Of a DNA stretch of 21,150 nucleotides, positions 13,991 to 21,150 are shown one piece after another. The stretch lies in contig CAYUET010000039.1 of NCBI GenBank assembly GCA_964443875.1, positions 1 through 21,150 of the forward strand, read 5' to 3'. Numbering within the stretch: the stretch's first letter is position 1; every line of letters starts with the position of its first letter. The notes beneath the pieces were generated by a model. That model made no database searches, was not told the origin of the DNA, and saw only the letters and a list, made by a program, of their open reading frames with translations. Both the position numbers and the translations under genes were made by a program. The stretch comes from CAYUET01 sp964443875. Its GTDB lineage: Bacteria > Auribacterota > JAFGBW01.

Positions 13991-15249
13991 GCGTGGGGTT
14001 TTTTCTCGGGCAAATTCATCATGCTGGGTTTACCTTCAAGCTGAGCAGAAGCATCCACACTGAAGGCCCCCTGGGTTACAATTTTTTCTCCTTCCTTGAG
14101 TCCTTTAACTACGATGTAACTGTCTCCCAGCATGGGACCCAGTTCAACTTCACGAAGCTTGAAGACGGGTTCATCCCTATCGGGTAGTTTGACATAGACA
14201 AGGGAGCGTTTGCCTGTCCATAAAACAGCAGAGCACGGAATAACCGGAAATTTTTCATATTGATGCAAGCTAGAATGAACTATGCCCGTGGCAAACATTT
14301 CAGGTTTCAGCTTGCCGTCTTTATTTGTAATTTCAACCCTTACTTTGGCAACACGGGTGACAGGATCCAGAACAGGATCTATGAATAGAATTTCTCCTTC
14401 AAGCAGGTTGCCGGGCAGGGCCTGAACCGTGAATGAAACGGGATCTCCGGTTTTTAGAAATTCAATGTCGCTTTCATAGGCGTCGAACATGACCCATAGA
14501 TGAGAAAGGTCCGCAATTTCATAAAGCACGGTTCCCTGGGCCACATGGTCGCCGTTGCTAACACGGCGTGCAGTGACAATGCCGTTGGTATTGGAGATGA
14601 CCTCAAAATTGTTCTGGGGAGCTCCGGATTTTTCAATTGCAGCAATCTGATCGTCAGTCAGTTTCCACTGCCGGAGTTTATCTTTGGACGCTTCATAAAT
14701 TTCAGGCTGAGATGTTTTTATTTTCGCCGCTTCAAGCAGCTCCTGCTGAGCTGTGACAAGTTCAGGAGAGTAAATCAGGGCCAAAGTTTGGCCTTTGCTG
14801 ACCGGCTCTCCCGTAAAGTTAAGCATGAGTTTTTCAATGCGTCCGGAGATATGGGCGACCTGGCTTTGTAAAAGCCGTTCATCCGCCTGAACTTTCCCGT
14901 AAAGGCGGATCTCTTTTACAGGCATTTCGGATGTCACGGCGGTGGTCATCACATTGGCTAATTGAGCGGCTTCTTTGCTTAAGTGCAGGGCTTCAGAATC
15001 ATGAGCGGCACTATTATTTTGTTTAATCAGAATCAAATCCATGGCGCAAAGCGGGCACTTGCCGGGTTCTGGCATTCTTATTTGAGGGTGCATGGAGCAA
15101 GTATAGATGTCCGAGGGAATATCTTTTGATTTTTGAGGGGATACATTTTCTCTTTCAGGAGAAGAATTAAAAAAAAGCCACCCTATAAAAATACCGGCCA
15201 GTAGACACAATCCGTATCGGATAGATTTAGGCATCCAGGGATTATTCAT
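13966..15249 (-). CDS. cusB: Heavy-metal RND efflux periplasmic adaptor (CusB-like) with N-terminal metal-binding module
   Basis: This is the membrane-fusion subunit of a CusCBA-type Cu(I)/Ag(I) exporter; in that family CusB also binds metal and delivers it to CusA. The 427 residues start with a signal/anchor helix (about 12-27). A heavy-metal-binding module follows: YTCSMHPQIRMPEPGKCPLC at 49-68 then AMDL, with Cys51, Met53, His54, Cys65, Cys68 and Met70 as likely ligands. Next come KEIRLYGKVQADERLLQ, GRIEKLMLNFTGEPVSKGQ and LALIYSPELVTAQQELLEAA, the CusB/CzcB barrel and hairpin segments, then VMFDAYESDIEFLKTGDPV. It is the last gene of the operon, 18 bases after the outer-membrane factor. 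The start at 15249 has AAAGG about eight bases upstream. Its last codons overlap repeat copy 2, so the C-terminal tail may be repeat-derived. Confidence 0.92.
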   Translation of the reverse strand: MNNPWMPKSIRYGLCLLAGIFIGWLFFNSSPERENVSPQKSKDIPSDIYTCSMHPQIRMPEPGKCPLCAMDLILIKQNNSAAHDSEALHLSKEAAQLANVMTTAVTSEMPVKEIRLYGKVQADERLLQSQVAHISGRIEKLMLNFTGEPVSKGQTLALIYSPELVTAQQELLEAAKIKTSQPEIYEASKDKLRQWKLTDDQIAAIEKSGAPQNNFEVISNTNGIVTARRVSNGDHVAQGTVLYEIADLSHLWVMFDAYESDIEFLKTGDPVSFTVQALPGNLLEGEILFIDPVLDPVTRVAKVRVEITNKDGKLKPEMFATGIVHSSLHQYEKFPVIPCSAVLWTGKRSLVYVKLPDRDEPVFKLREVELGPMLGDSYIVVKGLKEGEKIVTQGAFSVDASAQLEGKPSMMNLPEKKPHASLNPDIE

Positions 15250-15267
15250 AGCATATACCTTTCACAT

Positions 15268-16716
15268 TTACGGGATTTGAGAATAGGCCATCAATCGTTT
15301 TAACCATGCCACAGCCGTATTGTGATCAGCCATGGCATTAATCTGCTTCAGCTCGTAATCAAGGGTTTGCTGACGGATACGCAGAACGTCCGTTAATCCA
15401 CTCCCTGAAGTTGAAAAACTTTTCAGCATGATATCAAGCGTTTTGTTGGCCAAAAGATATTGTTCGGAATAGAGTCCGGCTTTAAGTTCGGAATCCTGAT
15501 AGAGCGCAAGGGCTTCATAATATTCCGCTTGCAAATCATTAACCGCAGTATTGTATTCCTGTGTTTTAGCGTTTTTTAATAAAACCGCTTCAGACTGCAT
15601 GGCCTTATATTTTTTTCGATAAACAGGTAAGGTGACTACCAGCATGGGCATAATCATATCTTTTCCATTCATCGAAGAGGTGGACATTTCGCTTTTGTTG
15701 ATGAGAGAATAATTGACTCCGACCCCCAGCATGGGGTAGCCCATCCGTGTAACCATTTTACGCCTAGCTTCCAAAGACTGCTGTTCATATTGAAGCATTA
15801 AAAGCATGGGGTTATTGCTGAGTATAATATCCGAAACAGAAAAGAGGGGTACATTCAATGTGTCAGCTTTTAAAGCCTCCGGAAATGAAACCGGGGATTG
15901 CACAGGTCTGTTCAGATAGCTGTTGAATTTTGCTATAACAGAATTCTTCCGGTTATGGAGCATGGAGATATTGTTTTCGAGCTCTTTGATTTCGATTTGA
16001 ACACGGTATAAATCAGAGAGGCCCCCTCCCCCTGTCTGTGTGCCCATTGCATTTTTCTGCATAGAGAAGCTTGAGGTTTGAGTGCTGTCTCCCGGATTCT
16101 CTCCCATACTGTCGCTTCCTGATGAAACTACCGGATTGTTTTTCATCTCATCGTTTGATGATCCTGCTCCGGAAAATGTGCTGCTCCCCTCTCCGGAAAA
16201 GGAGGTTTTGAATTTTACCAGGGTAAGTCGTTCGAGGGTTTTGAGGATTTGTATGTTTTTTTCAGTCAGACGGATTTCCTGGGTAATTTTGTAGAGTTCA
16301 TTCCAGGTGCGCTGAACATCAAAAAACACCTTCAGCTTGACATCCCTCAGGGACTCATATTTTGCCTTTGCCATAAGGCTCATTTCATCTTTTGCCACCT
16401 TAAGTGTTCCAAACCACGGAAACATCTGCATCAGCCGGATATCCGCCACCTGTTCCCCTCCCAGCAATTCCATGGGTTCGAGAAACACCCCCAAAGTCAG
16501 CTCCGGATCAGGCAGGCTTCCAACCTGAGGTACTTTTTGCAGGAAAGCCTCATATTCTGAAAATTTCTGAAGCACGGCGGGATTGTTTTTTGAGGCCAGT
16601 TCCAGATAATTGTACAGAGGATCTTCTGGAGCAGCAAGATTGTCTGCAGAGCAAAGGCCCGGCATGATGGCCACGATCAACATGAATTTTTTAAAGTTTT
16701 GGATGAACGGGTTCAT
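15268..16716 (-). CDS. TolC-family outer-membrane factor of the Cus-type pump, with Ser/Gly/Met-rich insert
   Basis: This is the outer-membrane channel partner of the adjacent cusA and cusB products. The 482 residues begin with a signal peptide (hydrophobic about 11-22, ending near CSADN) rather than a lipobox. The OEP-type core follows: YLELASKNNPAVLQKFSEYE, GSLPDPELTLGVFLEP and MQMFPWFGTLKVAKDEM, a pattern I associate with metal-efflux TolC proteins of this subtype. Residues about 171-232 are a low-complexity stretch of Ser, Gly, Asn and Met with little predicted structure, absent from ordinary CusC. The second repeat includes NNPMLLMLQYEQQSLEARRK and ends with a coiled-coil region. The start ATG at 16716 has only GGAT about nine bases upstream. 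It is 18 bases after cusA, so coupling is likely. Confidence 0.88.
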   Translation of the reverse strand: MNPFIQNFKKFMLIVAIMPGLCSADNLAAPEDPLYNYLELASKNNPAVLQKFSEYEAFLQKVPQVGSLPDPELTLGVFLEPMELLGGEQVADIRLMQMFPWFGTLKVAKDEMSLMAKAKYESLRDVKLKVFFDVQRTWNELYKITQEIRLTEKNIQILKTLERLTLVKFKTSFSGEGSSTFSGAGSSNDEMKNNPVVSSGSDSMGENPGDSTQTSSFSMQKNAMGTQTGGGGLSDLYRVQIEIKELENNISMLHNRKNSVIAKFNSYLNRPVQSPVSFPEALKADTLNVPLFSVSDIILSNNPMLLMLQYEQQSLEARRKMVTRMGYPMLGVGVNYSLINKSEMSTSSMNGKDMIMPMLVVTLPVYRKKYKAMQSEAVLLKNAKTQEYNTAVNDLQAEYYEALALYQDSELKAGLYSEQYLLANKTLDIMLKSFSTSGSGLTDVLRIRQQTLDYELKQINAMADHNTAVAWLKRLMAYSQIP

Positions 16717-16734
16717 TCTGTTTTGATCCGATTT

Positions 16735-19700
16735 TTATGGGGAGGGTATTGTGTTATGACGTTTTATTTCATTTTCTCTCCAGATGGCCTGGAACAGGGG
16801 CACTACAAAAATGGTCATGACCTGGATGATCATGCCGCCAAAGGTTGGAATGGCCATGGGAATCATGATATCCGCCCCTTTTCCGCTGGAGGTGAGGACA
16901 GGCAGAAGGGCAATAACCGCACAGGCAGTAGTCATCATGGCAGGACGCACACGTTTTTTTCCTGCGGTGATGACCGCTTCCCTGACCTCATGAACAGTGG
17001 AGGGCTTCTGTTCTTCAAAAACCTGGTGAATATAGGTTCCCATAATGACGCCGTCGTTTGTGGCAATGCCGAACAAGGCGATAAAACCAACCCAGACGGC
17101 AACACTTAAGTTGACGGTATGCATCTGAAATAAATTATGGAGGTTGACGCCGGAGATGGAAAAGTTGAGAAACCACTCCTGCCCGTACAGCCAGATCATG
17201 ATGAACCCGCCGGCAAACGCAACAAGGACTCCGGAAAAATGAATGCAGGAGGCGGTAATGGTTTGAAACTGAAAATACAGCAACAGGAAAATCAGAATCA
17301 GGCAAAGGGGGATGACCACAGACAGTCGTTTTGTCGCCCGGACCTGCTGCTCATAGTTGCCGGTAAATGTATAGGAAACACCTGCGGGCAGTGCTAACAG
17401 GCCGGATTCAATTTTTTTCTGCAATAGGCTTTCCGCTTCTTCGACAACATCCACCTCGGCCCTGCCTTCCTGCTTATCAAAAATCACATATCCGACAAGA
17501 AAGGTGTTTTCACTGCGGATCATCTGCGCGCCTCTTGTGTAGCCTATTTCAGCAATTTCGCTTAAGGGAATCTGCACTCCGTTCATAGAAGGGATAAGAA
17601 TACGTTTTAAATCTTCCGGATTATCACGAAGCTCTCTGGCATATCGGACTCTTAAGGGGAAGCGTTCACGGCCTTCCACGGAGGTGGTGAGCGTCATTCC
17701 TCCGACAGCCACCTGCAGGACTTCCTGTACGGAATCAATGGTCATTCCATAGCGGGCCATGGCCATTCGGTTCAGATTGATTTCAACATAGGGAGCCCCT
17801 ACAGCGCGGTCATAAAAGACGGATTCCGCTTTTACGGAGGGCACATTTTTGAGGGCTTCTTCAAAGGCTAAGCCGGCCTTTTCAATGGCATTCAGATCAG
17901 GGCCATAGACCTTTAATCCCATGGGCGCCCGCATTCCGGTCGAAAGCATGATAAGACGGGTTTCAATGGGCTGTAATTTGGGGGCCGACGTCAAACCCGG
18001 AATATGGGTCACTTTGACAATCTCGTTCCAGATATCCAGAGGCTTTTTGATTTCCGGCCTCCATTGGCGGAAATATTCTCCCTGGTTGTCAGGGATCAGG
18101 TTTTCGGGGGATACAATCCTGAAACCTTCCTTTCCGGGATCATAGGTTTTTCCGTTTTGAAGCAGGAAGGCCCCCTGCGAGTCAGTTTTAAAACGCCTGC
18201 GGTGTCCGTTTTCATCCAGAAGATATTCCGGTCTGTAGTTGATGGTGTTTTCAAACATTTGAACAGGGGCAGGATCAAGGGCAGAATTAACCCGCCCCCA
18301 CTTGCCAACAGCCACCTCCACTTCAGGAATTTCAGAAAGACGCTTATCGAGTATTTGAATATACTGAAGATTTTTTTCAATACTGGAGTGGGGCATGCTG
18401 GTGGGCATGAGCAGAAAGGAACCTTCATTAAGCGAAGGCATGAATTCTTTTCCTGTTCCCGGAAAGGTCTTGACTGCCGTCTGCCAGAAGGAGGTCTGCC
18501 TGAAATTTTTCCATCCCGCTTTTTCAAAGCCCAGTGCGAAAACATTGAACAGAGGCTCGAATCCCAGCCATGACATCATTCCAAACAACAAAGTCAAGGC
18601 GGGAATCAATAAGAACTTCCCCTTATTATCCAGACACCAGCGGATCAAGGGCTCATAAAAATGAACCATGGACATTAACGCTGTAAGGAGAAGCCCGACA
18701 ATTTCGGTGACAAATAAAAAGTTTTCAAAAAGGCTGTTATGAGCCCCCAATGGGAGCCATTCCATGGAGAGGTAATACAGGGCAGTGAGGACGATGGCTC
18801 CGGTATTGATGAAGTCAGGAGCCGATGAATATTTTTCAGGCAGATACGGTTCGGATAAATTGACCATGCCAATCACGGTGAATAGAAGTGCGGGCCACGT
18901 TCCCCACAGGATGGCACTTAAGATCCCCCCCAGGATAAAAGAAGCGTTGGCGATTTTTCGGAGTTTTCCGGAGTCCAGGTGAATGGAAAAAATCAGATAA
19001 GAAAGAGAGGGCAGCACCACCATTCCCAGAATGAAAGAGGAGGTTATGGCAAAGGTTTTTGTAAAGGCGAGAGGCCTGAATAATTTTCCTTCAGCGGCTT
19101 CCATGGCAAATACAGGAAGGAAACTGACAAGGGTGGTTAAGAGTGCAGTAACGACCGCAGCCCTGACCTCCGTTGTGGCAAGGTAGATTTCATGAAGCAG
19201 GGGCTTTCCCCGTAAATGATGATTTCCGGACATTTCAAGATGACGGATGATGTTTTCCACGTCCACTATTCCGATATCCACCATGACGCCTATGGCAATC
19301 GCAATTCCCGAAAGAGCGACGATATTGGCCTCCACCCCGAAAAAATGCATGGCGATGAAGGTCATCAGCACGCCGATGGGCAGCAAAAAGGATACGATAA
19401 AGGAAGCTTTGAGATTCATCAGTAAAACGATGATCACGAGAATGCTGATCAGAATTTCATGGGAAAGAGCGGATTCAAGAGTTCCGATGGTTTCTTTTAT
19501 CAGTCCGGTTCTGTCGTAGAAGGGAATGATGCTTACCTTTGAAAGACTGCCATCAGGCAGAGTTTTCTGGGGCAGACCCGCTTCAAGATCCTTTATCTTT
19601 TCTTTGATATTCTTGATGACTTCCATGGGGTTGGAACCATAACGGGCAACCACAACAGCGCCTACCGCTTCAGCTCCGCCCTTATCAAGTCCTCCGCGCC

Positions 19701-20568
19701 GTGTCGCCGGACCAAAGGCAACGTTGGCCACATCTTTAATTCTGACCGGAATGCTGTTGCGGACCGCAATGACGGAGGTTTCAAGGTCATTCAGGTTTTT
19801 AACATAGCCAAGCCCCCGGATGATATATTCCACATTGTTCAGCTCAAGGGTTTCGGCGCCGATGTCGAGATTGCTTTTTCGAACGGCATTCATCACATCC
19901 ATGACCGACACCTTGTAGGCTTTAAGGGCGTCAGGATTTAAGTCGACCTGGTATTCTTTGATAAAGCCCCCGACAGAGGCCACTTCCGATACCCCCTCAG
20001 CAGCCGTCAGACCATATTTCACGTAAAAATCTTGCAGAGTGCGGAGTTCCTGGGGATCCCAGCCGCCATTCGGCTCGCCTGTTTTGGGGTTTCGACCTTC
20101 AAGGGTATACCAGAAGATTTGACCCAGGGCAGTAGCATCAGGACCCAGCGAGGGTTGTACTCCGGCAGGTAAAGTGCCGGCAGGCAGAGAATTGAGCTTT
20201 TCAAGGATGCGCGAACGGCTCCAGTAAAAATCAATTTCGTCTTTGAAAAGAATATACACAAAAGACATGCCAAACATCGAGGTGCTGCGTATTGTTTTAA
20301 CTCCGGGTATACCCAGGAGAGAGGTGGTCAAAGGGTAGGTGATTTGATCCTGAATATCTTTGGGGGAGCGTCCCATCCATTCCGTGGCTACGATCTGCTG
20401 GTTGTCTCCGATATCCGGAATGGCATCCACGGGAACCGGATTACGCGGGAAACCTTTTAAGTTCCAGTTAAAGGGTGCGGTAACCAGCCCTCCTGTTAAA
20501 AAAGCAGCGAACAGGATGAAAGTCACCAGCCTGTTTTCGAGAAAATATTTTACAATCCGGTTAAGCAT
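16735..20568 (-). CDS. cusA: Heavy-metal RND efflux pump (CusA/CzcA, HME family), long form
   Basis: This is the proton-driven inner-membrane pump of a Cu(I)/Ag(I)-type exporter. From the chosen start it has 1277 residues, versus 1047 for E. coli CusA. HME hallmarks are present: VPVDAIPDIGDNQQIV near the N-terminus, and GIAIAIGVMVDIGIVDVENI with the TM4 Asp431. The three methionines matching the CusA metal site, aligned by eye, are Met721 (FLLMPTSMP), Met771 (APVQMFENTI) and Met874 (RLIMLSTGM). Extra length lies mainly at about 540-640, with three added hydrophobic stretches, and in a periplasmic insert around 780-860. ATG 20568 is preferred to ATG 20622 because the latter overlaps the preceding gene; AGG lies five bases upstream and the 13-base gap fits the operon. 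Cu/Ag as substrate is inferred from the methionines and neighbours. Confidence 0.93.
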   Translation of the reverse strand: MLNRIVKYFLENRLVTFILFAAFLTGGLVTAPFNWNLKGFPRNPVPVDAIPDIGDNQQIVATEWMGRSPKDIQDQITYPLTTSLLGIPGVKTIRSTSMFGMSFVYILFKDEIDFYWSRSRILEKLNSLPAGTLPAGVQPSLGPDATALGQIFWYTLEGRNPKTGEPNGGWDPQELRTLQDFYVKYGLTAAEGVSEVASVGGFIKEYQVDLNPDALKAYKVSVMDVMNAVRKSNLDIGAETLELNNVEYIIRGLGYVKNLNDLETSVIAVRNSIPVRIKDVANVAFGPATRRGGLDKGGAEAVGAVVVARYGSNPMEVIKNIKEKIKDLEAGLPQKTLPDGSLSKVSIIPFYDRTGLIKETIGTLESALSHEILISILVIIVLLMNLKASFIVSFLLPIGVLMTFIAMHFFGVEANIVALSGIAIAIGVMVDIGIVDVENIIRHLEMSGNHHLRGKPLLHEIYLATTEVRAAVVTALLTTLVSFLPVFAMEAAEGKLFRPLAFTKTFAITSSFILGMVVLPSLSYLIFSIHLDSGKLRKIANASFILGGILSAILWGTWPALLFTVIGMVNLSEPYLPEKYSSAPDFINTGAIVLTALYYLSMEWLPLGAHNSLFENFLFVTEIVGLLLTALMSMVHFYEPLIRWCLDNKGKFLLIPALTLLFGMMSWLGFEPLFNVFALGFEKAGWKNFRQTSFWQTAVKTFPGTGKEFMPSLNEGSFLLMPTSMPHSSIEKNLQYIQILDKRLSEIPEVEVAVGKWGRVNSALDPAPVQMFENTINYRPEYLLDENGHRRRFKTDSQGAFLLQNGKTYDPGKEGFRIVSPENLIPDNQGEYFRQWRPEIKKPLDIWNEIVKVTHIPGLTSAPKLQPIETRLIMLSTGMRAPMGLKVYGPDLNAIEKAGLAFEEALKNVPSVKAESVFYDRAVGAPYVEINLNRMAMARYGMTIDSVQEVLQVAVGGMTLTTSVEGRERFPLRVRYARELRDNPEDLKRILIPSMNGVQIPLSEIAEIGYTRGAQMIRSENTFLVGYVIFDKQEGRAEVDVVEEAESLLQKKIESGLLALPAGVSYTFTGNYEQQVRATKRLSVVIPLCLILIFLLLYFQFQTITASCIHFSGVLVAFAGGFIMIWLYGQEWFLNFSISGVNLHNLFQMHTVNLSVAVWVGFIALFGIATNDGVIMGTYIHQVFEEQKPSTVHEVREAVITAGKKRVRPAMMTTACAVIALLPVLTSSGKGADIMIPMAIPTFGGMIIQVMTIFVVPLFQAIWRENEIKRHNTIPSP

Positions 20569-20581
20569 ACAAACCTGTATG

Positions 20582-20884
20582 TCAGCTGACGGTTTCTTTT
20601 GAAACCTCTTCAGCATATTCATTTTTATCCGCTAAAATTTTTAAAAATTTTTCAGGATCAGCCTTGATGGTTTCCAGACATCCTGCACAGCAGACATAAA
20701 TCCTTTTACCCTTGTAATCCACAAACAAACTTTTATCTATAGCCCCGCCAAGGACAGGACATTCGGTCTGCAATTTTAAAATTTTTTCTTCATGGGAGCC
20801 GGGTTTATTATTCAAATCTCCGGCATTCACCAGGGACACTGAAATAAGCATCATGAATAGGGTCATGCATGGAATTGTTTTCAT
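20582..20884 (-). CDS. Small secreted YHS/TRASH-like metal-binding protein
   Basis: The 100 residues start with a Sec signal peptide (MKTIPCMTLFMMLISVSLVNA, cleavage near residue 21) followed by a short linker. The rest is a YHS/TRASH-like domain: TECPVLGGAIDKSLFVDYKG then KRIYVCCAGCLETIKADPEKF. Cys42, Cys65, Cys66 and Cys69 are the likely ligands. Proteins of this kind bind Cu, Ag or other soft metals. As first gene of the cus operon it could hand metal to CusB/CusA, in the place CusF holds in E. coli; that role is inference. ATG 20884 has AAGGAG six bases upstream. The longer frame starting at 20983 would begin upstream of the predicted transcription start and lacks a signal peptide, so I reject it. 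Confidence 0.88.
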   Translation of the reverse strand: MKTIPCMTLFMMLISVSLVNAGDLNNKPGSHEEKILKLQTECPVLGGAIDKSLFVDYKGKRIYVCCAGCLETIKADPEKFLKILADKNEYAEEVSKETVS

Positions 20885-20912
20885 TCGATTCTCCTTTTTT
20901 TGTTTTCTGAAG

Positions 20913-20924
20913 TATTCCCGAATA
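20913..20924. promoter_or_regulatory. 12-bp palindrome in the cus operon leader
   Basis: TATTCCCGAATA is a perfect inverted repeat (TATTC/GAATA, 2-base spacer) lying about 40 bases after the predicted start and 30 before the first ATG. It could be a repressor site. No matching second copy was found in the window, so the role is open. Confidence 0.3.
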
Positions 20925-20971
20925 GAAAAGACGGAAAGAATAAATTTTAAAGGAGTTAAGAGGGCTGTGTA

Positions 20972-21000
20972 AGAATAAGCCAAATGAAACGATTAGTCAA
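20972..21000 (-). promoter_or_regulatory. cus operon promoter
   Basis: On the minus strand TTGACT (20995-21000) and TATTCT (20972-20977) are 17 bases apart, 5/6 and 4/6 matches to sigma70. The predicted start is near 20965, with a leader of about 80 nt. The 17-base spacer argues against a MerR/CueR-type promoter, which normally has 19-20 bases. Confidence 0.65.
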
Positions 21001-21047
21001 TCTCTTAAAGACTCTGTTTTCACCCTTTTATCTGTTGTCTTCCTGAT

Positions 21048-21076
21048 TTGAAGAGTGTAAATGTTTTTCATATTCA
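21048..21076 (+). promoter_or_regulatory. Possible promoter of the UPF0016-type gene
   Basis: TTGAAG (21048-21053) and TATTCA (21071-21076) are 17 bases apart on the plus strand. The -10 is weak (3/6), and the leader would be only about 14 nt with the ribosome site close to its 5' end. It is the best candidate in the divergent 212-base gap, but not strong. Confidence 0.3.
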
Positions 21077-21096
21077 TTAACACTTGGAGAAACGAT

Positions 21097-21150
21097 ATGT
21101 TGAATGCCTATTTTCTGTCCGTTGCAGCGGTTGTCCTTGCCGAGATGGGA
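21097..21150 (+). CDS. UPF0016/TMEM165-GDT1 family cation exporter, N-terminal fragment
   Basis: Only 18 codons are present before the window ends. The peptide, MLNAYFLSVAAVVLAEMG, matches the first helix of the UPF0016 (GDT1/TMEM165) family, where this segment normally continues into the conserved E-x-G-D-[KR]-[TS] motif; the Glu and Gly are already visible. Known members export Mn2+ or exchange Ca2+/Mn2+ for H+. GGAGA lies about six to seven bases before ATG 21097, a good ribosome site. It diverges from the copper-efflux operon and could share control with it. Confidence is limited by the short visible part. Confidence 0.6.
   Translation, partial: MLNAYFLSVAAVVLAEMG

Noticed and set aside
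20885..20983. N-terminal extension of the YHS protein to ATG 20983
   Set aside because: It would begin upstream of the predicted cus transcription start, removes the signal peptide from the N-terminus, and has no better ribosome site than the AAGGAG before ATG 20884.
20972..21000. MerR/CueR-type copper promoter for the cus operon
   Set aside because: The -35/-10 spacer is 17 bases, not 19-20, and no dyad is centred in it.
20985..21096. Mn2+ riboswitch (yybP-ykoY type) before the UPF0016-type gene
   Set aside because: Such genes often carry one, but the conserved riboswitch core is not visible here, and the likely leader is too short.

Overview
The window looks like chromosomal DNA from a Gram-negative bacterium. 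It encodes two tripartite RND pumps with outer-membrane factors, two lipoprotein signals and periplasmic metal-binding domains. Base composition is moderate (mid-40s % GC by eye). The C-terminal cysteine motif of the sensor at 12656-13870 (PICASCKKIR ... HGICPEC) is one I associate with sulfate-reducing and related Desulfobacterota, so that phylum is my best guess, at low confidence. There is no rRNA, tRNA, CRISPR array, transposase or phage gene. The theme is ion homeostasis and export.

Region 1 (1-4395, minus strand) is a kdp operon for high-affinity K+ uptake. It reads, in transcription order, a 31-aa single-helix protein, kdpF, kdpA, kdpB and kdpC, which is cut by the window edge. The first three genes are chained by ATGA stop/start overlaps. 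The promoter has a perfect -10, a poor -35 and four direct TTAA-centred repeats just upstream. That is the layout expected for activation by an OmpR/PhoB-type regulator, presumably KdpE, though kdpDE are not in the window. Two hairpins fill the kdpA-kdpB gap.

Region 2 (4531-12287, minus strand) is a multidrug-type RND system: a TetR repressor, an acrA-like adaptor lipoprotein, an acrB-like HAE1 pump, a NodT/OprM-type outer-membrane lipoprotein, and a 325-aa unknown protein with a possible proteasome-like (Ntn-hydrolase) fold. The tetR promoter and the acrA promoter each carry the same 16-bp operator (ATGAAT-N4-ATTCAT type) at the start of transcription. This implies one repressor controlling itself and the pump.

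Region 3 (12288-13990) is the least ordinary stretch. A membrane sensor on the plus strand has a CHASE4-like periplasmic domain and a four-cysteine C-terminal module but no kinase, cyclase or phosphodiesterase domain. It is flanked by two diverged direct copies of a repeat with a GUAA-looped hairpin, in which a stem base pair differs in a compensatory way. The upstream copy is split by about 108 bp containing three more hairpins. The second half of the repeat runs into the 3' end of the neighbouring cusB gene.

Region 4 (13966-21000, minus strand) is a Cus-type Cu(I)/Ag(I) efflux operon: a secreted YHS/TRASH-like cysteine protein, cusA (unusually long, with extra membrane segments), a TolC-family outer-membrane factor, and cusB with an N-terminal heavy-metal-binding module. 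A good sigma70 promoter precedes it. Diverging from it at the right edge is the start of a UPF0016/TMEM165-GDT1-type cation exporter.
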